This document shows positions 8,620 through 18,633 of a DNA stretch of 64,000 bases, piece by piece. A program made the position numbers and the translations under genes. The stretch is from Janthinobacterium sp. 61 (lineage in GTDB: Bacteria > Pseudomonadota > Gammaproteobacteria > Burkholderiales > Burkholderiaceae_D). The DNA is taken from NCBI RefSeq assembly GCF_002846335.1, contig NZ_PJMQ01000001.1, positions 2,356,001 to 2,420,000 of the forward strand. Direction: 5' to 3'. Numbering within the stretch: the stretch's first letter is position 1; every line of letters begins with the position of its first letter. The notes under the pieces were generated by a model. The model was not told the DNA's origin. It saw only the letters and a list, made by a program, of their open reading frames with translations, and made no database searches.

Positions 8620-9529
8620 GCGGCCGATGCGCCGCAGCGCAAGCCACCACGCCCGCCAGTAACAGCATGCTGGCCGCAGCCTCGGCAAGCGTGGGCCAGC
8701 GCTGCTCCCACAGATAGCCGTACAGCAAGGCAAACAGGAATTCAAACACAATCATCTGCCCCATCAGGGTCAGCGGCAAGACCCGGCTGGCATGGTTCCA
8801 CAAGCCATTGCCAACGACGGAACACAGCAGCGCGACACCCGTGACAACGCCGGCAAACTGCAGCCAGGCCATGTCGGCATGCGCGGCGGGCGCGGCAAGT
8901 GCGACGGGAATGGCCAGCAGCAGCGCGGCACCACCCGTGACCACGCCCGTCAGCAAATTCCACTCCTGCGCCGAGACCGAGCGCAACCGCCCCAGCCAGC
9001 GGCTGTTACCGACCGCATACACCGTCCACGACAGCAGCGCAGCCAGCGCACACAGCAAACCCAACAGGGATGCATGGCCCGCATGCCCGAGCGACTGCCA
9101 GCTAATGCAGGCCAACCCGGCTGCGCTCAGCAGTAGCGAGGGAAGCAGGCGCCGTAACGGCACGGCATGCCGGTCGCGGCTGCCCACGAGCGTGACGACC
9201 AGCGGCAGCAAGCCGATCACCATCGACGTCATGGCCACGCCACCGGCCTGCACGGCGCTGGCCAGCAGCACGTAATACACGATATTGCCTGTCAGGCTGA
9301 GCCAGATCAGCCCGCGCCATTCGCGCCAGGTCAGTACGCGCAGCAGGCGCCGCCACGACGGCGCGACCAGCACGGCCGCGATCAGGCCATACGCGAGGTA
9401 GCGGCCCACGGACAGTTCCAGCGGCTGGAAGGCGGGGATCAGCGCCGGCGCCAGGAACACCAGCCCCCATAGCGCGCCCGCGGCTATGCCGGCCAGCATG
9501 CCCAGCAGGCTCTTGTTTTCTTGATGCAT
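8585..9529 (-). CDS. EamA/DMT-family inner-membrane transporter
   Basis: The 314-residue protein has ten predicted hydrophobic helices in two EamA repeats. The first begins LLGMLAGIAAGALWGLVFLA, and the second includes LLGLLCALAALLSWTVYAVG. Such proteins export metabolites or amino acids by proton antiport, but the substrate cannot be read from sequence. The open frame extends upstream, but the ATG at 9529 has AGGAG 7 nt before it and is chosen as the start. That Shine-Dalgarno sits in the 3' arm of a perfect inverted repeat (9533-9554). An AraC-type regulator lies 58 bp upstream on the same strand and probably controls or is co-transcribed with it. Confidence 0.85.
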   Translation of the reverse strand: MHQENKSLLGMLAGIAAGALWGLVFLAPALIPAFQPLELSVGRYLAYGLIAAVLVAPSWRRLLRVLTWREWRGLIWLSLTGNIVYYVLLASAVQAGGVAMTSMVIGLLPLVVTLVGSRDRHAVPLRRLLPSLLLSAAGLACISWQSLGHAGHASLLGLLCALAALLSWTVYAVGNSRWLGRLRSVSAQEWNLLTGVVTGGAALLLAIPVALAAPAAHADMAWLQFAGVVTGVALLCSVVGNGLWNHASRVLPLTLMGQMIVFEFLFALLYGYLWEQRWPTLAEAAASMLLLAGVVACAAAHRPPTCVARVSGIS

Positions 9530-9532
9530 GTT

Positions 9533-9554
9533 CAATCTCCTGAAAAGGAGATTG
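9533..9554 (-). promoter_or_regulatory. Hairpin that sequesters the transporter ribosome-binding site
   Basis: On the minus strand the leader reads CAATCTCC, TTTTCA, GGAGATTG and then AAC before ATG. The 8-bp arms are perfect and the loop is 6 nt. The 3' arm contains the GGAG Shine-Dalgarno, so folding would pair it with CTCC in the 5' arm and block initiation at 9529. Confidence 0.6.
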
Positions 9555-9587
9555 TGGCAAGTCTGCCGCGTCCATTCTTGGCACCAG

Positions 9588-10352
9588 CTACTGCCTTGTT
9601 GACCGTTTCTCGCGACATGCGCGCCGGTAGGCGGCAGGCGTGACATCCATGCTGTCGCGCATGGCCCGCGTCAGCGCGCTCTGCTCGGAAAAGCCGGCCG
9701 CCAGCGCGATCCCGGCTAGGCTGGCGTCGCTGGCGGCAAGCAGTTCGCAAGCGCGCGCCATGCGCTGCTGCAACAGCCAGGCATGTGGACTGGCACCCAT
9801 TTCCTCGCGGAACAACGCGTGCAGGCGGCTGACACTGAGGTTGGCGAAGCGCGCCATCGACGCCGTCGACCAGGGCAAGCCAGGCTCGGCTTGCACACGG
9901 GCAATGAGCGCCCCCAGGCGCGAACGGGGCTGCGGGTCTCCCACCAGCAAGGTATCGAGCAATAGCGGCGTCCAGGCCGTGACGATGGCCGGCGTCAGCG
10001 CCTCCTGCTGCGCCATCAGGCCCAGGTATTCGATCAGCTTGCGGGCGCCCGGCCCGATCGCCGTATAGGGACGCTCCAGCAGCAACTGCCAGCAGCCCCT
10101 GGCCACGGTGGCCGCATCCACATCGAGGATGATGGAGTGGTTGGCCACCTGGCTATGCTGGGCATGCCATGTATTGGCCGGGATCACCACGCCCAGCTGC
10201 GTATCCACCTTCCCCGGCCTGCCGTCGATGTCCAGCAACAGCTGGCCATGCAGGGGCAGCACCAGTTGCACGAAATCGTGCCGGTTCGGCGCGCCGATTT
10301 CCGCATAGCTGCGAAAGCTGAAGTCGATGGCAGAGTGTGGTGTGCTGGACAT
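9588..10352 (-). CDS. AraC-family transcriptional regulator with N-terminal cupin domain
   Basis: The 254-residue protein has an AraC-type cupin sensor at the N-terminus (LVLPLHGQLLLDIDGR and later PANTWHAQHSQVANH, which reads as the cupin His region). The C-terminal pair of helix-turn-helix motifs reads SMARFANLSVSRLHALFREE and SLAGIALAAGFSEQSALTRA. The start at 10352 (MSSTPHSA) fits family N-termini; the frame stays open for 26 further codons upstream. The gene lies directly before the EamA transporter on the same strand, a common arrangement for local regulator and exporter pairs. Ligand unknown. Confidence 0.85.
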   Translation of the reverse strand: MSSTPHSAIDFSFRSYAEIGAPNRHDFVQLVLPLHGQLLLDIDGRPGKVDTQLGVVIPANTWHAQHSQVANHSIILDVDAATVARGCWQLLLERPYTAIGPGARKLIEYLGLMAQQEALTPAIVTAWTPLLLDTLLVGDPQPRSRLGALIARVQAEPGLPWSTASMARFANLSVSRLHALFREEMGASPHAWLLQQRMARACELLAASDASLAGIALAAGFSEQSALTRAMRDSMDVTPAAYRRACREKRSTRQ

Positions 10353-10466
10353 GGCGAGGCCGCCTGGGCGAAGAATCCCCCATTTTATCAGCAGGCAGGT
10401 GCACCGAGACGCGCGCCTGGCGCTGCCCACTTGCCCTACACTGGCATTTTATCTTTCCCTACCTCC

Positions 10467-11327
10467 ATGCAACGACCTGCGAACCTCGCCCACATTTCGG
10501 TGGAAAAAGACTGGCAACACACCACAGCGTATCCACCGCTCGGCTTCGCCCCCTTCTTCGAAGGTGCGCTGGGCAATGGCGACACCTTCGGCCTGTACTG
10601 GCCCATCGGCCGCGAAGGGGCCGAACCGATCGTCGTCGAAACCTGGCACGACGAATGGCGTATCCAGCCGCACTTTTCCAGCCTGGCGGCGTTTTTGCAA
10701 GCCCATGCGGCTGCGGAGGACGAGTACGTCGCCACGCCCTCGCTGGCCGACGACCCCGCCTCGCCGCGCGCCGCCTTCCTGGCGGCCAAGGAACAGATCG
10801 CCCAGCGCAACCCGGACGAGGCCATCGCCCTGCTGGAAGCGGCGCTGGCCATCGTTCCCGAATATACGGATGCGCTGGTACTGCTGCATGGCCAGTATGT
10901 GCGCGCGGGAAGAACCGATGCAGCCGTCAAGGTGGCCATCCAGGCGATCATATCGCCACCGTCCTTTGGCGGCCCGCCATTCAAGGCCTTGCAATGGCTG
11001 CGCACGCAGCCGGTGCCGGATGGGGAACTTGATCCCATCTGGCGCGCCTGCGGGCAGCTGTCGTTCAACTTTGGCGGCAGCAAGGAGAATACGGACTACC
11101 CCGTGCTGCTGGCCGCCATAGAAAGCTATCTGGAGCACGGCAACTACCGTTGCGCCTCGACCCTGATGCAGACGTATGCGGAACTGATGAGCGCGGAAAC
11201 CGTGTCCTTCCAGGAGCGCTACGCTTTCGAGCCGGCCGCCTTCATTGCACGGCAAATCGCCGTCAGCGCGAGGCTGCCCCAGGGCAGCCGCGACCCGGCA
11301 GCGCTATGGTTGTCGGGCATGGCTTAG
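10467..11327 (+). CDS. SMI1/KNR4 (SUKH)-like protein with TPR-like region
   Basis: The 286-residue cytosolic protein seems to have two parts. The first ~100 residues resemble the SMI1/KNR4 (SUKH) fold: YPPLGFAPFFEGALGNGDTF, then YWPIGREGAEP and VVETWHDEWRI, then a helix ending SLAAFLQAH. After that come alpha-helical repeats (NPDEAIALLEAALAIVPEYT, DAAVKVAIQAII) that look like TPR units. SUKH proteins include immunity proteins to polymorphic toxins and many housekeeping paralogues; no toxin gene is adjacent here, so immunity is not claimed. The ATG at 10467 is chosen because upstream codons overlap the divergent regulator. The 3' end overlaps the convergent GlxA-type regulator by 24 bp. Confidence 0.65.
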   Translation: MQRPANLAHISVEKDWQHTTAYPPLGFAPFFEGALGNGDTFGLYWPIGREGAEPIVVETWHDEWRIQPHFSSLAAFLQAHAAAEDEYVATPSLADDPASPRAAFLAAKEQIAQRNPDEAIALLEAALAIVPEYTDALVLLHGQYVRAGRTDAAVKVAIQAIISPPSFGGPPFKALQWLRTQPVPDGELDPIWRACGQLSFNFGGSKENTDYPVLLAAIESYLEHGNYRCASTLMQTYAELMSAETVSFQERYAFEPAAFIARQIAVSARLPQGSRDPAALWLSGMA

Positions 11328-12302
11328 TTGCTGCCGGAACAGCTTGCGATACGCCGAAGGCGACGTCTGCAGGCTGGCGCGGAAATGCTGGCGCAGGGAC
11401 AGGGCCGTGCCGAAGCCGGCCTCTTGCGCCACGACATCGATCGAGGCGGCGCTTTTTTCCAGCAAGCCTTGCGCATGCGCCAGGCGCTGGCTCAGCAGCC
11501 ACTGCTTGAACGAGGTACCCATGGCCTGGCGGAAGTGGCGCGTGAAGTTGCGCCGGCTCATGGCAGCCTGTTCGGCCAGCGCGTCGATGCTGTGCGCCTG
11601 GTCCAGCTTGGCGGTCACGCTAGCGAGCACGTCGGCAAAGCGCCCTTCGCTGCCGGACACGGGCAGCGGGCGCTCGATGAATTGCGCCTGCCCGCCCTGG
11701 CGGTGCGGCGCCACCAGCAAGCGGCGCGCCACCCTGTTGGCCACCTCGGCGCCCGCCAGCTGGCGCAACAGATGCAGGCAGCAATCGAGGCCGGCCGCTA
11801 CGCCGGCCGACGTCAGCACGGCGCCATCGTCCACATACAGCACTTCCCGGTCCACCCTGACCTTGGGATAACGGGCCGCCAGCCGCTCCGCCATGCCCCA
11901 ATGTGTGGCCGCGCGCTTGCCATCCAACAAGCCTGCCTGCGCCAGGGGAAACGCGCCCAGGCACAGTCCCACCATGCGCGCCCCGCGCCGGCCGGCCGCC
12001 TGCAGCGCCGCGACCAGGGGCTGCGGCGCATCGCGGCAATCGTCGTGCCAGGCCGGCATGATGACGATATCGGCGCCCTCCAGCCCTTCCAGTCCGAACT
12101 CGGGCGTAATGGCAAAGCCGGCCGTCGTGCGCAAGGGCGCGGGATCGGCGGCGCACACGCGCACATGAAACTGCGGCAGATCGGCCTCGTCCGTCTGGGC
12201 GCCAAACACGAGGCAAGGCACGGACAGGTGAAATGGCGTCATGCCGTCGAAAGCGATCACGGCGATGCTCAAGGGAGCGGAAGAAGCGGGAATAGTAGGC
12301 AT
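11304..12302 (-). CDS. GlxA-family regulator: DJ-1/PfpI domain plus AraC-type HTH
   Basis: The 332-residue protein carries an N-terminal DJ-1/PfpI amidotransferase-like domain (IAVIAFDGMTPFHLSVPCLV; nucleophile-elbow region VGLCLGAFPLAQAG with Cys kept) and a C-terminal AraC DNA-binding domain (LAEQAAMSRRNFTRHFRQAM; VAQEAGFGTALSLRQHFRAS). The GlxA/FtrA/ArgR-type group usually regulates neighbouring catabolic genes and has no proven enzymatic activity. It is divergent from the isochorismatase-like gene at 12416, with a 113-bp shared region, so that hydrolase is its likely target. Length is normal for the group. Confidence 0.88.
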   Translation of the reverse strand: MPTIPASSAPLSIAVIAFDGMTPFHLSVPCLVFGAQTDEADLPQFHVRVCAADPAPLRTTAGFAITPEFGLEGLEGADIVIMPAWHDDCRDAPQPLVAALQAAGRRGARMVGLCLGAFPLAQAGLLDGKRAATHWGMAERLAARYPKVRVDREVLYVDDGAVLTSAGVAAGLDCCLHLLRQLAGAEVANRVARRLLVAPHRQGGQAQFIERPLPVSGSEGRFADVLASVTAKLDQAHSIDALAEQAAMSRRNFTRHFRQAMGTSFKQWLLSQRLAHAQGLLEKSAASIDVVAQEAGFGTALSLRQHFRASLQTSPSAYRKLFRQQLSHARQP

Positions 12303-12415
12303 GGCCCGATTTTATCGCATAAAGTCCTTTGGGCCACTTTTTGTTTGCATCGCGCGGCCTGACAATGGCCTTATCGAGGAGCTAATTCCTCCTTTCAACC
12401 TTGCCAGGAGAACCC

Positions 12416-13060
12416 ATGTCCACCGAAATATCCACCACCGCGCGCCGCGCCCTGCTCGTCATCGATGTGCAAAATGAATACTTCACGGGCGACATGCCCA
12501 TCGAATATCCGTCCGTCGAGATATCCCTGCCGAATATCGTCACCGCCATGGCCGCCGCCCGCGCCGCCGGCGTGCCCGTGATCGTCGTCCAGCACGACGC
12601 GCCGGAAGCCTCCCCCATCTTTGCCAAAGGCAGCGATGGCTGGCTGCTGCATCCGCAAGTGGCCGCCTTCCCCGCCAACCACCGCATCAACAAGACCATG
12701 GGCAGCGCCTTTGCGGGTACGGACTTGCGCGCCTGGCTGGAGGACCATGGCATCGATACCCTAACGGTAATCGGCTACATGACCCACAACTGCGACGCCG
12801 CCACCATCTACCACGCCGCGCACGACGGCTTGCAGGTGGAATTCCTGCAAGACGCCACCGGCACCCTGTCCTACGCCAACGCGGGCGGCACGGCCAGCGC
12901 CGAGGAAATCCACCGCGTCTTCAGCACCGTGTTTCATTCGAATTTCGCCGCCGTCGTCAGCACGCAGGACTGGCTGGCTGCCGTGCGAGAAGGCAAGCCG
13001 CTGGAAAAGGACAATATTTATCTGTCGAACCAGCGCGCGCGCAAGGCGCAGGCGAACTGA
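12416..13060 (+). CDS. Isochorismatase-family cysteine hydrolase
   Basis: This 214-residue protein has the catalytic triad of the isochorismatase/nicotinamidase superfamily: Asp in LLVIDVQNEYFTG, Lys in INKTMGSAFAGT, and Cys in VIGYMTHNCDAATIYHA. Members hydrolyse amides, ureides or isochorismate. The substrate here is unknown; the full set of motifs argues for an active enzyme. AGGAG lies 6 nt before the ATG at 12416; a TTG at 12401 is rejected. The gene is transcribed away from a GlxA-type regulator. It ends 54 bp before the DUF218 gene, with which it may be co-transcribed. Confidence 0.88.
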   Translation: MSTEISTTARRALLVIDVQNEYFTGDMPIEYPSVEISLPNIVTAMAAARAAGVPVIVVQHDAPEASPIFAKGSDGWLLHPQVAAFPANHRINKTMGSAFAGTDLRAWLEDHGIDTLTVIGYMTHNCDAATIYHAAHDGLQVEFLQDATGTLSYANAGGTASAEEIHRVFSTVFHSNFAAVVSTQDWLAAVREGKPLEKDNIYLSNQRARKAQAN

Positions 13061-13114
13061 CGCCGGCGGGAATGGACGGGTATCATGCGTCCATTCCCTA
13101 CTTGACGATGAACA

Positions 13115-13678
13115 ATGCGAAAAATAACTGTGCTGGGCTTAACGACTGCGGGGGTTTTCCTGCTGGCCACGACAGCGCTGGTGCTGGCGGGACTCAACGA
13201 CAAGCTGGCGCCCGCCGACGTGATCGTCGTGCCCGGCAATACGATCATGCCGGACGGCACGCCCAGTCCCCGCCTGCAGGCGCGGCTCGACGTGGCGCTC
13301 AAGCAGTTCCAGCAACACAGGGCGCCGCGCATCCTTGTCAGCGGTGCGACGGGCAAGGAAGGGTTCGACGAAGCGGCTTCCATGGCCCGCTACCTGGTCA
13401 AGCACGGCGTGCCGGCCAGCGCCATCATCGAGGATAATCAAGGCTGGACCACGGATGCCACGGCGCGCAATACGGCGCTTCTCATGCGCGCGCACGGCTG
13501 GAAGACAGCCATGGTAGCCACGCAATACTTTCACGTGCCCCGCTTCCGGCTGGCTCTGGCGCGGGCCGGCATAGCCGTCAGCGGCAATGTGCATGCGCCC
13601 TATTTTGAGCTGCGCGATTTATATTCAATTCCCCGGGAAACGGCAGGCTATGCAGTGTATTATTCTTTTCACCACTAA
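13115..13678 (+). CDS. YdcF-like DUF218-domain membrane-anchored protein
   Basis: The 187-residue protein has one N-terminal hydrophobic segment (VLGLTTAGVFLLATTALVLAG) followed by a DUF218 domain: ADVIVVPGNTIMPDGTPSPR, PRILVSGATGKEG, and the acidic/basic motif MARYLVKHGVPASAIIEDNQ with WTTDATARNTA. In related proteins (SanA, YdcF, ElyC) this fold is linked to cell-envelope maintenance or vancomycin sensitivity, though the chemistry is not settled. The domain most likely faces the periplasm. The next gene starts 20 bp on, which suggests an operon with the secreted esterase-like protein. Confidence 0.82.
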   Translation: MRKITVLGLTTAGVFLLATTALVLAGLNDKLAPADVIVVPGNTIMPDGTPSPRLQARLDVALKQFQQHRAPRILVSGATGKEGFDEAASMARYLVKHGVPASAIIEDNQGWTTDATARNTALLMRAHGWKTAMVATQYFHVPRFRLALARAGIAVSGNVHAPYFELRDLYSIPRETAGYAVYYSFHH

Positions 13679-13698
13679 TTATAAAGGGGATGGAATAC

Positions 13699-14883
13699 AT
13701 GCGGAAATTGCTACTGGTTTTTTCTTTTATTGCCGCCTGCGGCGTCCTCAATTCCGGCTTTGCCCAGAAAATAGAAGAAATCGCCTTGCGCGATTTCACG
13801 AAATGCAGCGCCGACAATAAAAGCACGGGTTATGCCACACCGTGCAAAGATGCGCTGGCCAGCACGGATGTGGAAAAAGCGCTGGCATTGTCCGCAAAAC
13901 AAAACTTTTCACTCCATATTGAAGGCGATACGCTGTTGCTTGCCGCGAAGGTCGTCTCCGGCGATATTCAGTACGCAGGCAAGCCTTATCTGTGCTGCGA
14001 CATACAGGCTTATCTCGACCCCATCGCCGATGGCATCTATGCAGCGAAGTTTCGCTGGAAAGAGATGGACAAATCGCTGCTGGAACTATCCCTAATGAAT
14101 GTAGCCCAACCTTCCAGCCGTAGCATTACCTACAATGGCAGCGGGCAATTTCCTGACCCACTCAGCAACATAGATAAATCCGTGCTCAAGAATGCGGGCA
14201 TGGAACTGACCGAACACGCATTTGAAATCAACCAGGAATTCGGCATGCGCAAGATCACCGTCATCAAAGGTGATGCATGCCTGCTAAGCGTAGCGCCATG
14301 CCAGGTAATTTACACGGCCGATGGCAAGTCACTCGAATTCATGGTCAAAAGAGCACTGCTCGATAAACGCGATTTGAGCCGATTTGTTTTTGTGGGCATT
14401 CATGCATCGGAGGATAAGGAACATGCGATTAACATCCGCATTGAAGAATTATTATTTGGCTACAATCCGGCCCGTTATGACGCCTTCATGCACTTTGTCA
14501 CAGTCACGCTGGTGCAGCAGATAGAAAGACAGGCTGCTCCGCTAGCGCGCTACAGCGCAGGCTATTCGAATGGCGGCGCGTGGGCACTCGATATGCTACT
14601 GGACAAGCCCGATGTATTCAGTGGCGCCATTATCATGTCGCCGGCGCAGTGGCAATCGCGCACGGATACCCGCCTGCCGGCGCGCCGCGTCTTCGTAGGC
14701 GCCGGCCTGCTAGAAACGTCCTACCATGTCAATGCGCGTACCGTGACCACGAACCTGCGCGCACGCGGCGCCCTGGTGCAGGAAACCTACGTGCCCAGCG
14801 GTCATAGCATGAATACGTGGAGCAATGTCTGGAGCCGCTCACTGCTGGCCCTGTCGCAAGATGCACCGGTGCAGCGCCCATGA
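13699..14883 (+). CDS. Secreted esterase-like alpha/beta hydrolase (enterochelin-esterase/PF00756 type)
   Basis: The 394-residue protein begins with a signal peptide (RKLLLVFSFIAACGVLNSGFAQ). The N-terminal ~200 residues are beta-rich and Cys-containing, with no family I recognise. The C-terminal part is an alpha/beta hydrolase resembling D-type putative esterases: the nucleophile elbow GYSNGGAW supplies Ser, VFSGAIIMSPAQW follows, and the likely His is in YVPSGHSMNTW. Substrate unknown. AAGGGG is 9 nt before the ATG at 13699, favoured over the ATG at 13690. The gene is visibly AT-richer and less codon-biased than its neighbours, suggesting recent acquisition. Its stop overlaps the next start (ATGA). 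Confidence 0.7.
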   Translation: MRKLLLVFSFIAACGVLNSGFAQKIEEIALRDFTKCSADNKSTGYATPCKDALASTDVEKALALSAKQNFSLHIEGDTLLLAAKVVSGDIQYAGKPYLCCDIQAYLDPIADGIYAAKFRWKEMDKSLLELSLMNVAQPSSRSITYNGSGQFPDPLSNIDKSVLKNAGMELTEHAFEINQEFGMRKITVIKGDACLLSVAPCQVIYTADGKSLEFMVKRALLDKRDLSRFVFVGIHASEDKEHAINIRIEELLFGYNPARYDAFMHFVTVTLVQQIERQAAPLARYSAGYSNGGAWALDMLLDKPDVFSGAIIMSPAQWQSRTDTRLPARRVFVGAGLLETSYHVNARTVTTNLRARGALVQETYVPSGHSMNTWSNVWSRSLLALSQDAPVQRP

Positions 14884-15254
14884 TCGCCTTCAGCCTCGGT
14901 TTCATCCTGACGAGCTTGCTTGCCGTGCCGTCGTTGGCCGCCGCCGATGCGGAGCCGATTGGCGCCGCTGCAAGCCTGTATCTGTTTGGCGTGCTGATGC
15001 TGGGGGTGTGCATCGCCGCCTTTGGCGCGCTGGCGCGGCGTGTGGACGTGGCGCATGGCCACTGGCTGTCGTCCTGCGCGGGCGCGCTGTGCGGCGCGGT
15101 GCTGTATGGCAGTTTCGCGCTGGCATTTGCAACGCCATCGATCACAGCGAGCATAGCCTATGCCGCCAGCGCCCTGTGTGCCGCAGGCGCGGCCCTGTTG
15201 CTGCCGGGCCTGCTGAAGCGTGTAGCAAGGCTTATGACAAGGCCAGGCCAGTAA
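14880..15254 (+). CDS. Small integral membrane protein, function unknown
   Basis: The 124-residue protein has about four hydrophobic helices (FSLGFILTSLLAVPSLAAAD; LYLFGVLMLGVCIAAFGALA; LSSCAGALCGAVLYGSFALA; ASIAYAASALCAAGAALLLP). I recognise no family. Its ATG overlaps the stop of the esterase-like gene by 4 bp (ATGA), so it is translationally coupled to it and the two products probably act together. It ends 4 bp before the convergent glpK stop, with no terminator between. Confidence 0.6.
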   Translation: MIAFSLGFILTSLLAVPSLAAADAEPIGAAASLYLFGVLMLGVCIAAFGALARRVDVAHGHWLSSCAGALCGAVLYGSFALAFATPSITASIAYAASALCAAGAALLLPGLLKRVARLMTRPGQ

Positions 15255-15258
15255 GCCG

Positions 15259-16752
<1,494 letters not shown>

Positions 16753-16779
16753 GGTCGCTACTACGTCTTTACAGTGAAA

Positions 16780-16805
16780 GGGGCACAGGCAAACGCCCGT
16801 GCCCC
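16780..16805 (-). promoter_or_regulatory. Intergenic hairpin between glpV and glpK
   Basis: Arms GGGGCAC/GTGCCCC (16805-16799 and 16786-16780 on the minus strand) enclose an inner GGC/GCC stem and are followed by a short TTTC. It is too weak in U residues to be a sure terminator. Hairpins after binding-protein genes often protect the upstream mRNA and lower downstream expression. Confidence 0.45.
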
Positions 16806-16833
16806 GGGACAACGGCGGCGGAAGTTTACACGA

Positions 16834-18561
16834 CTACCTTACCTTGCCTTCTTTCCAAGCCTGCAATAATTTATCGTAGGCAATCGTTTCACCCTTCGGC
16901 TTTTCATTCGCCAGCTTTTTCCATGGGGCATGCTGATCCGACAAGTACTGGTTCGGATCGCCCTTGGCATTGAGCTTGGGCGCGCAGGCCTTCATGCCGG
17001 CCCGCTGCAGGCGCGCCATGACCTGGTCCATTTCCTCGGCCAGGTTATCCATGGCGGCTTGCGGCGTTTTTTCCGCCGTGATGGCCGTGGCCACGTTTTT
17101 CCACCACAACTGCGCCAGCTTCGGATAGTCGGGCACGTTGTTGCCCGTCGGTGTCCATGCCACGCGGGCCGGGCTGCGATAGAACTCGATCAAGCCGCCG
17201 TATTCGTTCGCGTGCTTCGTGAAGTAATCGTGGCGAATGTCGGAATCGCGAATGAAAGTCAGGCCGACAATCGATTTCTTCAGCGACACGGTTTTCGACG
17301 TGACGAATTGCGCGTACAGCCAGGCGGCTGCCTTGCGGTCGTCCGGCGTGGACTTGAACAGGAACCAGGAACCGACGTCCTGGTAGCCATTCTGCATGCC
17401 CTCTTTCCAGTACGGGCCGTGGGGCGACGGCGCCATGCGCCATTTCGGCGTGCCGTCCTTGTTGACCACTGGCAAGCCAGGTTTCGTCATGCCAGCCGTA
17501 AATGCCGTGTACCAGAAGATTTGCTGGGCAATTTCGCCCTGCGCCGGCACGGGGCCCGATTCCGAGAAATTCATGCCGTTCGCCTGCGGCGGCGCATATT
17601 TCTTCATCCAGTCGATATATTTCGTCAGCGCAAACACGGCCGCCGGCGAATTGGTGGCACCGCCGCGCGACATCGATGCGCCCACGGGCGTGCACTTGTC
17701 GGCCGCCACCTTGATGCCCCACTCGTCAACCGGCATGCCGTTCGGAATGCCCTTGTCGGCTGCGCCAGCCATCGACAGCCAGGCATCGGTGAAACGCCAG
17801 CCCAGGGACGGATCTTTCTTGCCATAATCCATGTGGCCATAGACTTTCTTGCCGTCCAGTTCCTTCACGTCATTGGTAAAAAAGTCGGCGATATCTTCAT
17901 ACGCGGACCAGTTTTGCGGCACGCCCAGCTCGTAGCCATACTTGGCCTTGAACTTGGCTTGCAAGTCCTTGCGCGCGAACCAGTCGGCACGGAACCAGTA
18001 CAGATTGGCAAATTGCTGATCGGGCAATTGATACACCTTGCCGTCCGGCGCCGTGGTAAAACTGATGCCGATGAAATCCTTCAAGTCCAGGCCCGGGTTC
18101 GTGAATTCCTTGCCCTTGGCTGCCATGTAGTCGGACAGCGGTTCGACTGCGCCGTAGCGGTAATGCGTGCCGATCAGGTCGGAATCGGAAATCCAGCCGT
18201 CATAGATGCTCTTGCCCGACTGCATGGACGTTTGCAGCTTTTCCACCACATCGCCTTCCTGGATGATGTCGTGGCGCACCTTGATGCCCGTGATTTCCTC
18301 GAATGCCTTGGCCAAGGTCTTCGATTCGTAGACGTGGGTGTCGATGGTTTCCGAGACCACGGAAATTTCCTTGATGCCCTTGGCTTTCAGCTTGGCCGCC
18401 GCATCGATGAACCATTTCATTTCAGCAAGCTGTTGCTGCTTGCTCAGGCTGGATGGCTGGAATTCCTTGTCGATCCAGGTTTGCGCCTGCTTGGCGTCCG
18501 CCAGGGCCGCATTCGACACGAGCATGGCCGCAGCCGCGAAGACCGTGAACTTCAATTTCAT
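16834..18561 (-). CDS. glpV: Glycerol ABC transporter substrate-binding protein
   Basis: The 575-residue periplasmic binding protein has a signal peptide (KLKFTVFAAAAMLVSNAALA) and a large extracellular domain of the family-1 (sugar-type) binding-protein fold. It is longer than most sugar binding proteins, as is GlpV of the Rhizobium GlpSTPQV glycerol importer. Recognisable stretches include GIKVRHDIIQEGDVVEKLQT, GWRFTDAWLSMAG and GGATNSPAAVFALTKYI. Glycerol specificity is inferred from the surrounding glpD, glpK, glpS/T/P/Q and glpR. AGGAG lies 7-8 nt before the ATG at 18561. It is the penultimate gene of the cluster. Confidence 0.92.
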   Translation of the reverse strand: MKLKFTVFAAAAMLVSNAALADAKQAQTWIDKEFQPSSLSKQQQLAEMKWFIDAAAKLKAKGIKEISVVSETIDTHVYESKTLAKAFEEITGIKVRHDIIQEGDVVEKLQTSMQSGKSIYDGWISDSDLIGTHYRYGAVEPLSDYMAAKGKEFTNPGLDLKDFIGISFTTAPDGKVYQLPDQQFANLYWFRADWFARKDLQAKFKAKYGYELGVPQNWSAYEDIADFFTNDVKELDGKKVYGHMDYGKKDPSLGWRFTDAWLSMAGAADKGIPNGMPVDEWGIKVAADKCTPVGASMSRGGATNSPAAVFALTKYIDWMKKYAPPQANGMNFSESGPVPAQGEIAQQIFWYTAFTAGMTKPGLPVVNKDGTPKWRMAPSPHGPYWKEGMQNGYQDVGSWFLFKSTPDDRKAAAWLYAQFVTSKTVSLKKSIVGLTFIRDSDIRHDYFTKHANEYGGLIEFYRSPARVAWTPTGNNVPDYPKLAQLWWKNVATAITAEKTPQAAMDNLAEEMDQVMARLQRAGMKACAPKLNAKGDPNQYLSDQHAPWKKLANEKPKGETIAYDKLLQAWKEGKVR

Positions 18562-18633
18562 CGTGAATCTCCTTTTATTGTATTGCCGGCCGCCTGCTGA
18601 CGGTCCGGCCTCCATCAACACCGGCAAGCCGGC

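Noticed and set aside
16930..18600. 556-codon open frame on the plus strand
   Set aside because: Antisense to glpV; no motif and skewed composition.
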